NCBI RefSeq assembly: GCF_007829335.1
Contig: NZ_VIWO01000002.1
Coordinates: 62,001-126,000 of the forward strand
Length of the DNA: 64,000 nucleotides
From: Chitinophaga polysaccharea
GTDB taxonomy: Bacteria > Bacteroidota > Bacteroidia > Chitinophagales > Chitinophagaceae
Direction of reading: 5' to 3'
Shown: in pieces, positions 15,806 to 23,382 of the stretch
How positions within the stretch are numbered: position 1 is the first letter of the stretch
Layout: every line of letters starts with the position of its first letter
The notes under the pieces: model-generated
Databases searched by the model: none
What the model was told of the DNA's origin: nothing
Seen by the model: the letters and a program-made list of their open reading frames with translations, nothing else
Program-made: the position numbers and the translations under genes

Positions 15806-16183
15806 CTATGTAAAGGATTCGCGCAGGTACTTGCTGAAATCAGCTGCCAACTCGTTAAAGCTTTGTTGCAATTGCTCAATCTTTACTGTTACCCCCTGTT
15901 GCAGTAAGCTAACGTTTGCTTGCGAAGGGGCAGCAGCAGGGGAGCGCTGTTCTATGATTTCTTGTAACTCTTTTACTTCATGTCGGAGCAATGCCACCCG
16001 TTCGTCCATTTTCAGGAACCGGTGCTGGAAAATTTCCAGGTCGCTAAGGTGACTCTTCTCCAGGTCATTGGCAAGGATCCTGGTGAGTTTGGTTTTAAAA
16101 AAAATAGTTTCATCTTCTACTACGCTTAGGATATACCTCCAGGATTCATGCTGTAAAGAATGGCCATTCAAGTTATCATGCAT
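15806..16183 (-). CDS. Small coiled-coil protein of unknown function
   Basis: I do not recognise this 125-residue protein. It is almost entirely helical. Residues 20-80 show heptad-like spacing (FLKMDERVALLRHEVKELQE), a short Ala/Pro/Ser linker follows at 82-90 (RSPAAAPSQA), and a second helix (VTVKIEQLQQSFNELAADFS) runs to the end. It has no signal peptide or cysteine. It is convergent with the REC-CRP gene, with stops 1 bp apart. It has its own promoter region with an FNR-type box 62.5 bp before the ATG, so it is probably induced with the island. It could be a scaffold or a partner of the kinase or a stress protein (speculation). Confidence 0.75.
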   Translation of the reverse strand: MHDNLNGHSLQHESWRYILSVVEDETIFFKTKLTRILANDLEKSHLSDLEIFQHRFLKMDERVALLRHEVKELQEIIEQRSPAAAPSQANVSLLQQGVTVKIEQLQQSFNELAADFSKYLRESFT

Positions 16184-16239
16184 TGGTCTGATATTTAATA
16201 TTAATGAGCTAAGGTATTGTCAAACAATGCCATCTTACA

Positions 16240-16251
16240 TGACCTGGATCA
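16240..16251. promoter_or_regulatory. FNR/CRP-type box upstream of the coiled-coil gene
   Basis: TGACCTGGATCA has the TGA-N6-TCA core, is centred 62.5 bp before the minus-strand ATG at 16183, and lies in the 356-bp region 16184-16539. That region holds two boxes and no convincing gene; a 32-codon frame at 16429-16527 overlaps the second box and is not called. Confidence 0.55.
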
Positions 16252-16426
16252 GTATTTTTACTGTTTATGATCATTGCTTTACATAGCCGCAATGACAATG
16301 TTTCGGTTAATGCCTTGTACTTAAACTTACCTACCTCTAATTCTTTATTCAAAAATACTTTGCTGGAAGGAAGTGATATATGACGCCAGTTAGTAGGGCG
16401 CCTGATTGTTGTCATTACCGGGATAG

Positions 16427-16438
16427 TGATGGGAATCA
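16427..16438. promoter_or_regulatory. FNR-type box upstream of the membrane protein/USP operon
   Basis: TGATGGGAATCA is an exact TGAT-N4-ATCA FNR core, centred 107.5 bp before the ATG at 16540. Confidence 0.6.
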
Positions 16439-16539
16439 AGCACAGATATGACCGCCATCATTTATCAGGAGCAGCTACCGGCTTAGCTTTAGGTTTAGAA
16501 AATAATCACTTCTTCCACCACCTTTAAATACCTGATACG

Positions 16540-17067
16540 ATGCATGCCAATATCTTTTCTTTTGCTTACATGCTATCCAATACGGTTGGTTTAATCATGT
16601 TGATCGCTGCCATTTTTGCGCCATTGCTGGCCCGCTTCCTGATGGTGCTAATATTTGTCGGGGCCGGTATTTTTAATGCTTATATGGCTATCCGCTCGCC
16701 GGAACTTTTTATGGTATATGGTGCTATGACCGTTTCTCCGGTATATGAACAGTTCATTTACGGTGCATTTCGCAATAATATTACCGCGATTGTCGTGTCT
16801 ATTTCGGTGTGCCAGCTGGCAACGGGCATTTTCATTGCAAGTAAAGGTGCATTGCTGAGGCTGGGCCTGTCTGCCGCAACAATATTCCTGGTGGCAATAG
16901 CCCCTCTTGGCGCAGGATCAGCTTTCCCATCTACACTTGTGCTGGCCGTTGCTGCCATTATATTGCTGTTCAAGGAAAAACGCCTCTCCGCCCACCCGGT
17001 ATGGCACGATTTCAACTATCACCACCCTAAAATTTCTATTCATGAAAAAGGTACTTCTCGCCATTGA
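16540..17067 (+). CDS. Multi-pass membrane protein of unknown function
   Basis: The 175-residue protein has about five hydrophobic segments (roughly 7-27, 30-50, 78-100, 106-125, 128-147). It has no large soluble domain and a His-rich cytoplasmic tail (HPVWHDFNYHHPK). It resembles DoxX-like or small integral membrane proteins in size and layout, but no family signature is clear. Its end overlaps the start of the next USP gene by 26 bp, so the two are translationally coupled and presumably act in the same condition. Two FNR-type boxes lie in the upstream gap, the nearer one with an exact FNR core. Confidence 0.75.
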   Translation: MHANIFSFAYMLSNTVGLIMLIAAIFAPLLARFLMVLIFVGAGIFNAYMAIRSPELFMVYGAMTVSPVYEQFIYGAFRNNITAIVVSISVCQLATGIFIASKGALLRLGLSAATIFLVAIAPLGAGSAFPSTLVLAVAAIILLFKEKRLSAHPVWHDFNYHHPKISIHEKGTSRH

Positions 17068-17848
17068 CGGTGATAATTTCCCGGAAGGCGCTTTTGAGTT
17101 CGCCAGGAAGATGAACGAGCAGGAACCGATATTACTCACCGGCGTTTTCCTACCAGAGCTGGACCTGAGCAGGAACATCACTTTTGCCGTTGCCTATATG
17201 CCATTGATCGATACCTATGCTGCTGCATCTATCGAAAAGAGCATCGCCACCTTCAAACAGCAGTGTTTGAGATATGGAATTGAACACCGGGTCCATAATA
17301 ATCAGGCCGACTTTGGTTTGCCCGAGCTAAAAAAGGAAACAAGGTTTGCCGACCTGTTATTGCTGGGGCATGAGAAATTTTACTGGGACCTTAGTATTTA
17401 TGGCACAAACGAATTTTTAGGAGGGGCATTGCATGCTGCCGAGTGCCCTGTGATAGCTATTCCCGAACAATTTACCTTTCCTGAAAGCGTTATTCTATCA
17501 TATGATGGCAGCCCTTCAGCAGCACATGCTATTAAAAGTTTTACTTATCTCTTCCCGCAGCTATGCAACAGGCGAGCCATACTGGTATATGGTACTTCGG
17601 TTGGCCGGCAGTTGCCGGAAACAGAAAAGATACAAGAATTAGCCAGTCATCACTTCAGTAACCTGGAATTCCAGGTATTGGAAGCTGATCCCAGGAAATA
17701 CTTTGGTACCTGGCTGGATGAGATTAAACACCCCATCGTGGTAACCGGAGCTTATAACAGGCCCGGGTTGTCGAGGTTCTTTAAACATAGTTTCATATAT
17801 AAAATTATGCAGGAACATAAAGTACCTGTGTATATAGATCATCTTTAG
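17042..17848 (+). CDS. Universal stress protein, two USP domains
   Basis: The ATG at 17042 gives 268 residues beginning MKKVLLAIDGDNFPEGAFEF. The open frame reaches 16907, but that extension lies inside the membrane-protein gene and is not protein-like. The second domain starts near 138 (SVILSYDGSPSAAHAIKSFT) and the protein ends VTGAYNRPGLSRFFKHSF and PVYIDHL. It is the fourth tandem USP of the island and more diverged than the other three in its first domain. A strong terminator follows the stop. Confidence 0.92.
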   Translation: MKKVLLAIDGDNFPEGAFEFARKMNEQEPILLTGVFLPELDLSRNITFAVAYMPLIDTYAAASIEKSIATFKQQCLRYGIEHRVHNNQADFGLPELKKETRFADLLLLGHEKFYWDLSIYGTNEFLGGALHAAECPVIAIPEQFTFPESVILSYDGSPSAAHAIKSFTYLFPQLCNRRAILVYGTSVGRQLPETEKIQELASHHFSNLEFQVLEADPRKYFGTWLDEIKHPIVVTGAYNRPGLSRFFKHSFIYKIMQEHKVPVYIDHL

Positions 17849-17868
17849 AAAAGCGGGTCTCCCATAAA

Positions 17869-17902
17869 ATAGCGGCCAGTAAAATGCTTTACTGGCCGCT
17901 AT
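17869..17902. terminator. Bidirectional intrinsic terminator
   Basis: Arms 17869-17883 and 17888-17902 (AGCGGCCAGTAAA...TTTACTGGCCGCT) form a perfect 15-bp stem with loop ATGC, flanked by ATAAA and GTTTTAT. It lies between the convergent USP and pfkB genes. Confidence 0.88.
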
Positions 17903-17939
17903 GTTTTATAGCTTCCTGGTTTTATTCCCTTGTACGAAA

Positions 17940-18890
17940 TCAGGTATTAAGCATTAACGATTGCTTTTGGCATACTTCCTTGAAAAGCAATTGTGCGTCC
18001 TCTTTTTTACATAAAGCGGTGCCGGGGTTTAAGGTGGCCGCTGTGCCGCAGGCAACGCCAAATTGTACCGCTTCGAGGATGTCTGTGCCGGCAGACAGGC
18101 TATACACGATGCCAGCCAGCATGCTATCGCCTGCGCCTACCGTGCTCACACGGGTTACGCCGGGCGCCGGCACTTTTACAGAAAGATCGGCAGTTACCAG
18201 CATGGCACCTGTTTCGCCCATGGATACCACTACCACCTCACAGCGGTGTTTATGGATGATCTCTTTCGCTACATCAACAATGCCGGTCTGACTAAGGGTT
18301 TCCTCACCGGCAAAGCCGGCCAGTTCCCGGATGTTGGGCTTTATCAGGTAGGCGCCCTCGCGCAACGATTGCCTTAATGCCTCCCGGGAGGTATCTACGA
18401 TAAAACGCGCACCCTTGATGGCCGCAATAGCGCCAAAGGAAGCAAATATGTCAGGGGGGATGCCGGGAGCCAGGCTACCACTGGCTACTATATAATCAAT
18501 ATCCTCTATTTCCCGGATCTTTTCTAGCAAGTGTTGCCATTCCCCCGGATCTACCCACGGCCCGGGCATGTCCAAACGGTATTGCGCATGATTGTCCATA
18601 TCAGTTACAATGAGGTTCTCTCTTGTATATCCTGCAATAGGAACAGACAACGCAGGTACACCCTCTGCCTGTACAAGTGAGTCGAAAAATTTACCGGTAT
18701 GGCCTCCCGCCAGGTAAATAGCCTGAGCGTTTCCACCTAACTTATGAATAGCCCGGGCCACATTAACGCCGCCGCCGCCGGCTTCGAACGTCGGCGCAGT
18801 ACATGCCAGCTTCCGTTCCGGTACCAACTTCTGTACAGTAGTGCTCTTATCGATAGCAGGATTTAATGTAATGGTGATAATTCCAGGCAT
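17940..18890 (-). CDS. pfkB: PfkB-family hexose-phosphate kinase
   Basis: The 316-residue protein has the ribokinase fold of 1-phosphofructokinase/Pfk-2 enzymes. It shows the N-terminal TLNPAIDKS, the first PfkB signature GGGGVNVARAIHKLGG (38-53), and the second signature TVGAGDSMLAG with catalytic Asp255 and the anion hole GAGD. It should phosphorylate a sugar phosphate, most likely fructose 6-phosphate (as E. coli Pfk-2 does) or tagatose 6-phosphate, in the cytoplasm. Its place beside USP genes and its FNR-type box fit a role in keeping glycolysis running when respiration is limited (inference; the mycobacterial DosR regulon also contains pfkB). Confidence 0.9.
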   Translation of the reverse strand: MPGIITITLNPAIDKSTTVQKLVPERKLACTAPTFEAGGGGVNVARAIHKLGGNAQAIYLAGGHTGKFFDSLVQAEGVPALSVPIAGYTRENLIVTDMDNHAQYRLDMPGPWVDPGEWQHLLEKIREIEDIDYIVASGSLAPGIPPDIFASFGAIAAIKGARFIVDTSREALRQSLREGAYLIKPNIRELAGFAGEETLSQTGIVDVAKEIIHKHRCEVVVVSMGETGAMLVTADLSVKVPAPGVTRVSTVGAGDSMLAGIVYSLSAGTDILEAVQFGVACGTAATLNPGTALCKKEDAQLLFKEVCQKQSLMLNT

Positions 18891-18976
18891 ATATTGTTAT
18901 TTTAGTATTTTACATTGCTTATTCAAAGGTACCTGCTACCTTTCCCGGCTGCAATGACGGATGTTAGCTGTAATGC

Positions 18977-18988
18977 TGATCTTCGTCA
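18977..18988. promoter_or_regulatory. FNR/CRP-type box between pfkB and a VOC gene
   Basis: TGATCTTCGTCA (other strand TGACGAAGATCA) has the TGA-N6-TCA core. Its centre is 92.5 bp before the pfkB ATG and 73.5 bp before the GTG of the divergent VOC gene, so it could serve either or both. Confidence 0.55.
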
Positions 18989-19055
18989 GAAATAACCTGG
19001 CGGCCATCCCTGGGCAGATCATTTAAGAAACATTATTATTGTTTAATATTTACCA

Positions 19056-19541
19056 GTGATAAAAAGAGCATTCATCATCTTAGCATTGGCCACTTCTTTC
19101 AGCGCCGGTTTCGCGGTCAATGCTGTTTTGACCAGGTCATCGAAAAAACAAACCAACATGAAACGAGTAACAGGTATCGGGGGCATTTTCTTCAAATGCA
19201 ACGACCCCGAAAAAATCAAGGAATGGTATAAAACCCATCTCGGGTTTAATATGGATGCCTATGGTGCAAAGTTTGAATGGCTGCAAGCCGACGATTCCAC
19301 CCAGAAAGGATCTACGCTGTGGAGCCCTTTCCCCGACAAGACTAAGTATTTTGAGCCCTCATCAAAAGACTTTATGATCAATTACCGGGTAGATGACCTC
19401 GATGCCCTGGTAGCAGCGCTGAAAGAAGAAGGCGTAACAGTATTGGATAATATTGAAACATACGACTACGGTAAGTTCGTTCACATCCTCGATGTAGAAG
19501 GCAACAAGATCGAGTTGTGGGAACCTATTGAAAAAAAGTAA
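19056..19541 (+). CDS. VOC-superfamily (glyoxalase-like) protein, possibly exported
   Basis: From a GTG at 19056 the product is 161 residues. The first 30 look like a signal or anchor (IIKRAFIILALATSF-type, ending NAVLTRSSKK). A second in-frame ATG at 19158 would give a plain cytoplasmic VOC protein starting MKRVTGIGGIFFKCNDPEKI, so the start is uncertain. The domain is a single vicinal-oxygen-chelate repeat pair: EWYKTHLGFNMDAYGAKFEW, MINYRVDDLDALVAALKEEG, and GKFVHILDVEGNKIELWEP with a likely metal-ligand Glu. The substrate is unknown. It is divergent from pfkB and shares its FNR-type box region. Confidence 0.8.
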   Translation: MIKRAFIILALATSFSAGFAVNAVLTRSSKKQTNMKRVTGIGGIFFKCNDPEKIKEWYKTHLGFNMDAYGAKFEWLQADDSTQKGSTLWSPFPDKTKYFEPSSKDFMINYRVDDLDALVAALKEEGVTVLDNIETYDYGKFVHILDVEGNKIELWEPIEKK

Positions 19542-19576
19542 CCATTTTTGCAGCAGCTTGCCACAAAAATGGTTAC
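19538..19576. terminator. Intrinsic terminator between VOC and araC genes
   Basis: GTAACCATTTTTG (19538-19550) and CAAAAATGGTTAC (19564-19576) form a 13-bp stem with a 13-nt loop. It includes the VOC stop codon and lies 11 bp from the end of the convergent araC gene. Confidence 0.75.
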
Positions 19577-19587
19577 AGTTTGCGGCA

Positions 19588-20541
19588 TCATTCTCCCGTG
19601 GAACGGAAACTCGGCGCACTGGCATTACTTTCCTCAAAGGCTTTGCGATATTCCCGGGGCGACTGCCCCTGGTAAATTTTGAACTGCCGGTTGAAATACG
19701 AAATATTGTCAAACCCACAGGCATAGCAGATATCCGCGATACCATGATCGGTGCCGATCAACAGCTTGGTAGCGTGGCTGATCCTGGTTTCATTCACAAA
19801 CTGCGAAAAGGTTTTGTTAGTCCTTCTTTTGAAATAACGGCAAAAGGCCGCTTCACTCATACAAGCCAGCGACGCGGCCGATTTACTGTCTACCTGCTGA
19901 TGGTAATTTTCCAATACATACTTAAATATGGCAGTCAGCTTTTTTGAATCAACATCTTTATAGTGTATTTTCTTCGGATCTTCTGTCAACAATGCCACAT
20001 GCTCCCGGCCTTGCCGCGATAGCTCGTCCAGCAGCTGTAACAATATAATGAGGTTTTTCATTTGCTGGTTGGGCTGGAACCGGAAAAACAGGTTGCTGAA
20101 AGACGCCGGTATTTTCCTGAATTGCAGCCCGTGCTCAGAGAGCTGCATAAGCTCCTTTATCTTTTTCAGTTCCAGCTTGTCAAAAAACTCTTTGCCCAGG
20201 AAATCTTCTGTAAACTGTACAATAATAGCGTGTGCTATGGTGTCACTGTTATCGGCGGGAGTGTTGTCGTTACAAAAACAATGTACCAGGCCAGGACCGA
20301 ACATATAAATTTCTCCTTCGTTAAAGTTCATCACTTTGTTGCCCGCATATACTTTCCCCGAACTTTTTACAATGAGGATTAACTCATGCCCATGATGAAA
20401 GTGAAAGGTATTGGTGAACCGCGGTTGGCAAAATTCCTTGATCACAAAGCTGGCATCTTCCGGCGTAGAGATGTGCCGGTAGGCAACTTTCATAGCAGTA
20501 CTTTTCTCCGGGGTAGAGATATGTCGGTAAGCCACTTTCAT
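19588..20541 (-). CDS. AraC-family transcription regulator with duplicated N-terminus
   Basis: The open frame gives 317 residues. It starts with two tandem copies of MKVAYRHISTPE, at residues 1 and 17, so translation may begin at 20541 or 20493. A cupin-like sensor domain follows (about 30-150; HFHHGHELILIVKSSGKVYA, EGEIYMFGPGLVHCF). A C-terminal AraC double HTH comes next (about 215-305; KSAASLACMSEAAFCRYFKR, GIADICYACGFDNISYFNRQ). Cupin-AraC regulators typically sense a sugar or metabolite and activate a nearby operon. The divergent operon from 20805 (epimerase, dehydratase, ThuA, SusC/D) is the probable target, with the 263-bp gap 20542-20804 as control region; no palindromic operator is obvious there. 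Confidence 0.9.
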   Translation of the reverse strand: MKVAYRHISTPEKSTAMKVAYRHISTPEDASFVIKEFCQPRFTNTFHFHHGHELILIVKSSGKVYAGNKVMNFNEGEIYMFGPGLVHCFCNDNTPADNSDTIAHAIIVQFTEDFLGKEFFDKLELKKIKELMQLSEHGLQFRKIPASFSNLFFRFQPNQQMKNLIILLQLLDELSRQGREHVALLTEDPKKIHYKDVDSKKLTAIFKYVLENYHQQVDSKSAASLACMSEAAFCRYFKRRTNKTFSQFVNETRISHATKLLIGTDHGIADICYACGFDNISYFNRQFKIYQGQSPREYRKAFEESNASAPSFRSTGE

Positions 20542-20804
20542 AACGCTGGTTTTAGTACACTATTTATTTTATAATGGTGGAAATGAGAATTATGGTAAAT
20601 ATAGTATCAATATTCTGCAAATGAAGTACTTTTATTTCAACGGTAGTCTGAATAAGTTTGTGAAACAACAGTGAGTTATAAAAATTTCCGTTATGAACCC
20701 AACCAGATAGCGCTGTACTGTCAGCTGTTCTTCCCGGAGAATGGTTTATCAGCAGCCGTATTACCTGCATACATTCTAAAACCACTTTATAAACCTGACA
20801 CGTG

Positions 20805-21689
20805 ATGGAATTAGCGATACACAATTGGATGAGGTCCGAAACGATTGAAACTACCATACAACGGGTAGCTGGCATTGGATATACCAGGCTGGAAATTGCC
20901 GGGAATCCTGAGCAGTATGATACCCAAAGCATCCGGAAATTGATGAAAGACCATGGCTTGTCCTGCTGGGGCTCCGTAACGCTGATGCTGGGAGAGCGCA
21001 ACCTGATGGCCAGGGATGAAGCCCAGCGCGCCCGGTCCATACAGTATGTAAAAGACGTAGTCAGGATGGTAAAGGAACTCGATGGTCATATGGTGTCCGT
21101 CGTACCTGGTACCGTTGGGAAAATTGTGCCCGATGGAAGGCCGGAAGAAGAATGGAAATGGGCCGTGGAAGCACTGAAGGAAATTTATAGTTATAGCGAA
21201 GCTGCCGGCGTATTGTTAGGCATTGAGCCGATCAACCGGTTTGAAACCTATTTCATCAACCGGGCAGAACAGGCGCTGGCACTGGCTGAAGCCGTAGGGC
21301 CGAACTGTGGCGTTTGTCTTGATACCTTTCATATGAACATGGAAGAAGAAGATATGTTTGCCTCGATCAGGAAAGCCAAAGGAAAACTGGTGGGCTTTCA
21401 TGTAGCGGATAACAACCGGATGGCACCGGGAATGGGGCACCTCAACTGGGAAAAGATTGTAGCTACGTTGAGGGAGATAGGTTACGACGATGTGCTCTCG
21501 GTAGAATTCTGTGCCCCACTGGATCGTACGCCAGCCAATCCTTACCCCGATGCGGTAGACGAAAATCCTGAAAACCTTTCTCCGGAACAAGCGAAATTCC
21601 TGGTGGATCATGGCAGCAGCTCCGTTACAGATGCGTTTTACACCATGCTGACGGCCCGGTCATTTAATACTTTATCAAAACTTATTTAA
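20805..21689 (+). CDS. Sugar phosphate isomerase/epimerase (xylose-isomerase-like TIM barrel)
   Basis: The ATG at 20805 gives 294 residues; a GTG immediately before it also opens the frame. The sequence fits the AP-endonuclease-2/xylose-isomerase-like TIM barrel: IGYTRLEIAGNPEQYD, VSVVPGTVGK, GVLLGIEPINRFETYF, NCGVCLDTFHMNMEEED, KLVGFHVADNNRMAPGMGHL and VLSVEFCAPLDR. Glu (IEP), Asp (LDTFH), His (FHVAD) and Glu (VEF) are the usual metal ligands. It should interconvert a ketose or keto-sugar. Family members also act as epimerases or as lyases on 3-keto-glycosides, and the neighbourhood does not settle which. It heads the operon and is followed after 7 bp by the enolase-superfamily gene. Confidence 0.88.
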   Translation: MELAIHNWMRSETIETTIQRVAGIGYTRLEIAGNPEQYDTQSIRKLMKDHGLSCWGSVTLMLGERNLMARDEAQRARSIQYVKDVVRMVKELDGHMVSVVPGTVGKIVPDGRPEEEWKWAVEALKEIYSYSEAAGVLLGIEPINRFETYFINRAEQALALAEAVGPNCGVCLDTFHMNMEEEDMFASIRKAKGKLVGFHVADNNRMAPGMGHLNWEKIVATLREIGYDDVLSVEFCAPLDRTPANPYPDAVDENPENLSPEQAKFLVDHGSSSVTDAFYTMLTARSFNTLSKLI

Positions 21690-21696
21690 AGAACAG

Positions 21697-22863
21697 ATGA
21701 AAATAGCTAATGTAGAGGCATTTTGGTTACGCTGTCCCGTTCCAAAGGAAAAACAACATACGTCGGACTATGGCTTACTGGCAAATTTTGATATGACATT
21801 GGTAGTGATCACCACAGAAGATGGACTGCAGGGATTTGGCGAAGCCAAAGCGGCGGTGGGATCTTCGGGGGTATGCGCTTCTATTGTCAATTGCATAGAA
21901 AATGAATTAAAGCCCTCTTTGATAGGCAAGCGCGTGAAAGATATTACCCGTCTCTGGGAAGAAATGTATAATGGTACGCGTGATCATTACGCCTTGTCGA
22001 GAGGCCGCAAATTCCCGGTGCTGGGCAGGAGGGGATTAACCGTATCGGCCATGAGCGGTGTTGATACCGCTTTGTGGGATCTGAAAGGCAAGATGCTCAA
22101 TGTACCGGTAATGGATTTGCTGGGCGGCGCCTGTAGAGACGCGATGCCGGCCTATGCCAGCGGTGGTTGGGCAGATGCAGATAATATCGGCGCACAATTG
22201 AAAGGATATGTAGAGAAAGGTTTTGGCGGTGTTAAAATGCGTGTAGGCGTAATGGATAATACCGTACAAAATAGCATAGACAGGGTAAAAGCAGCGAGAG
22301 CGGCCCTGGGACCCGATATTAAACTGATGGCAGATGCACACGGTACTTTCAGCGTGCCGGAAGCAAAACAATTTTGCCGCGGCGTACAGGATTGCAACCT
22401 CTATTGGTTTGAAGAACCCATCAGTCCTGATAACCGCACAGGAACGGCAGAAGTGAGAGCGTCTACCCATATCCCCATCGCCGCAGGTGAAAGTGAATAT
22501 ACCAGTTTCGATATCAAGGAACTGCTGGATATAAGGGCCATTGATGTGATACAGCCGGATGCGGCGATCATTGGAGGTATTTCAGAGGCAGCACGCGTAG
22601 CGCACCTGGCCAGCGTACATCAACTGGAATTGGCGCCGCATTGCTGGGGATCAGGATTTTCTTTTATGGCAGGACTCAACGTAGCATTTGCCTCGCCTTC
22701 TGCTACCATCATTGAGTTTTCCCTGGGTGGAAACCCAATGATGTATGAATTGGTGAATGAGCAAATTACGGTGACCAACGGCCTGATCGCCGCGCCCACG
22801 ACGCCCGGATTAGGAGTATCGCCCAATTGGGACTTTGTAAGGGAGTTTACACAGAAAGTTTAG
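21697..22863 (+). CDS. Mandelate racemase/muconate lactonizing enzyme family sugar-acid dehydratase
   Basis: The 388-residue protein belongs to the enolase superfamily. It has a capping domain (1-120) and a barrel with Lys180 in VKMRVG and Mg2+ ligands Asp213 (MADAHG), Glu239 (WFEEP) and Glu265 (AAGE). His315 in APHCWGSG matches the acid/base His of sugar-acid dehydratases. The second residue of the K-x-K pair is Arg182, as in some mannonate or gluconate dehydratase-like groups. The likely reaction is dehydration of an aldonic or uronic-type acid to a 2-keto-3-deoxy acid in the cytoplasm; exact substrate unknown. It is tightly packed between the isomerase and a VOC gene. Confidence 0.88.
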   Translation: MKIANVEAFWLRCPVPKEKQHTSDYGLLANFDMTLVVITTEDGLQGFGEAKAAVGSSGVCASIVNCIENELKPSLIGKRVKDITRLWEEMYNGTRDHYALSRGRKFPVLGRRGLTVSAMSGVDTALWDLKGKMLNVPVMDLLGGACRDAMPAYASGGWADADNIGAQLKGYVEKGFGGVKMRVGVMDNTVQNSIDRVKAARAALGPDIKLMADAHGTFSVPEAKQFCRGVQDCNLYWFEEPISPDNRTGTAEVRASTHIPIAAGESEYTSFDIKELLDIRAIDVIQPDAAIIGGISEAARVAHLASVHQLELAPHCWGSGFSFMAGLNVAFASPSATIIEFSLGGNPMMYELVNEQITVTNGLIAAPTTPGLGVSPNWDFVREFTQKV

Positions 22864-22893
22864 ATTAGAAGAGGTACCTGAAAATAATGATGT

Positions 22894-23379
22894 ATGGCTA
22901 AAGCACTTAAAATTAACCACGTAACGCTGATCGTCGACAACCTGGAAAAAGCAGGCGCATTCTATCAGCATGAATTAGGCTTAACGCCACTGGCAGCCTT
23001 TAGATTTGATTACCCGGTGATGTTTTTCAAGTTTAACGAAGAACAGCAGCTGCATATTTCTGAATGGGAAGATAAGACCTCCTTCCGTGGACATATCTGC
23101 GTACAGGTAGATGATTTCAACAGTATTTTTTTCCGTATGAAGGAATTAAATGCAATTGATATTCATCCCTGGGGAAAGGTGAGAAAACTGCCCGATGGCG
23201 CCATGCAGATGTTTGTACGCGACCCCGCGGGCAACCTGGTAGAAATTTCGTCCAAACCGGGTGATGACATCGATCCCCGTATATTGACAGACGAGCTGTA
23301 TGAAGAAGGACTATATGTTTCCAACAGGAATGATTTCCGGGGATATAGATCTGATGACGCTACCTTATATCATAAATAA
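22894..23379 (+). CDS. VOC-superfamily protein
   Basis: The 161-residue protein carries a vicinal-oxygen-chelate fold: KINHVTLIVDNLEKAGAFYQ, HICVQVDDFNSIFFRMKELN, and MQMFVRDPAGNLVEISSKPG with likely metal ligands His (NHVT) and Glu (LVEI). A 30-residue C-terminal tail (DDIDPRILTDELYEEG...) is an addition to the usual domain. VOC enzymes isomerise, epimerise or cleave substrates through a bound metal. Here the gene lies 30 bp after a sugar-acid dehydratase and 3 bp before a hydroxyacid dehydrogenase, so a step on a keto-acid intermediate is likely (inference). Confidence 0.85.
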   Translation: MAKALKINHVTLIVDNLEKAGAFYQHELGLTPLAAFRFDYPVMFFKFNEEQQLHISEWEDKTSFRGHICVQVDDFNSIFFRMKELNAIDIHPWGKVRKLPDGAMQMFVRDPAGNLVEISSKPGDDIDPRILTDELYEEGLYVSNRNDFRGYRSDDATLYHK

Positions 23380-23382
23380 AAG

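Noticed and set aside
16209..16439. 76-codon minus-strand frame in the promoter gap
   Set aside because: It covers both regulatory boxes of the gap and has no support as protein.
16429..16527. 32-codon frame MGIKHRYDRHH... before the membrane protein
   Set aside because: Its start overlaps the FNR-type box at 16427 and it has no recognisable features; the region is better read as promoter.
7926..17848. USP duplicates as evidence of a mobile element or recent gene amplification
   Set aside because: The four USP genes are clearly diverged in sequence, with no flanking repeats, integrase or transposase; they look like old paralogues.
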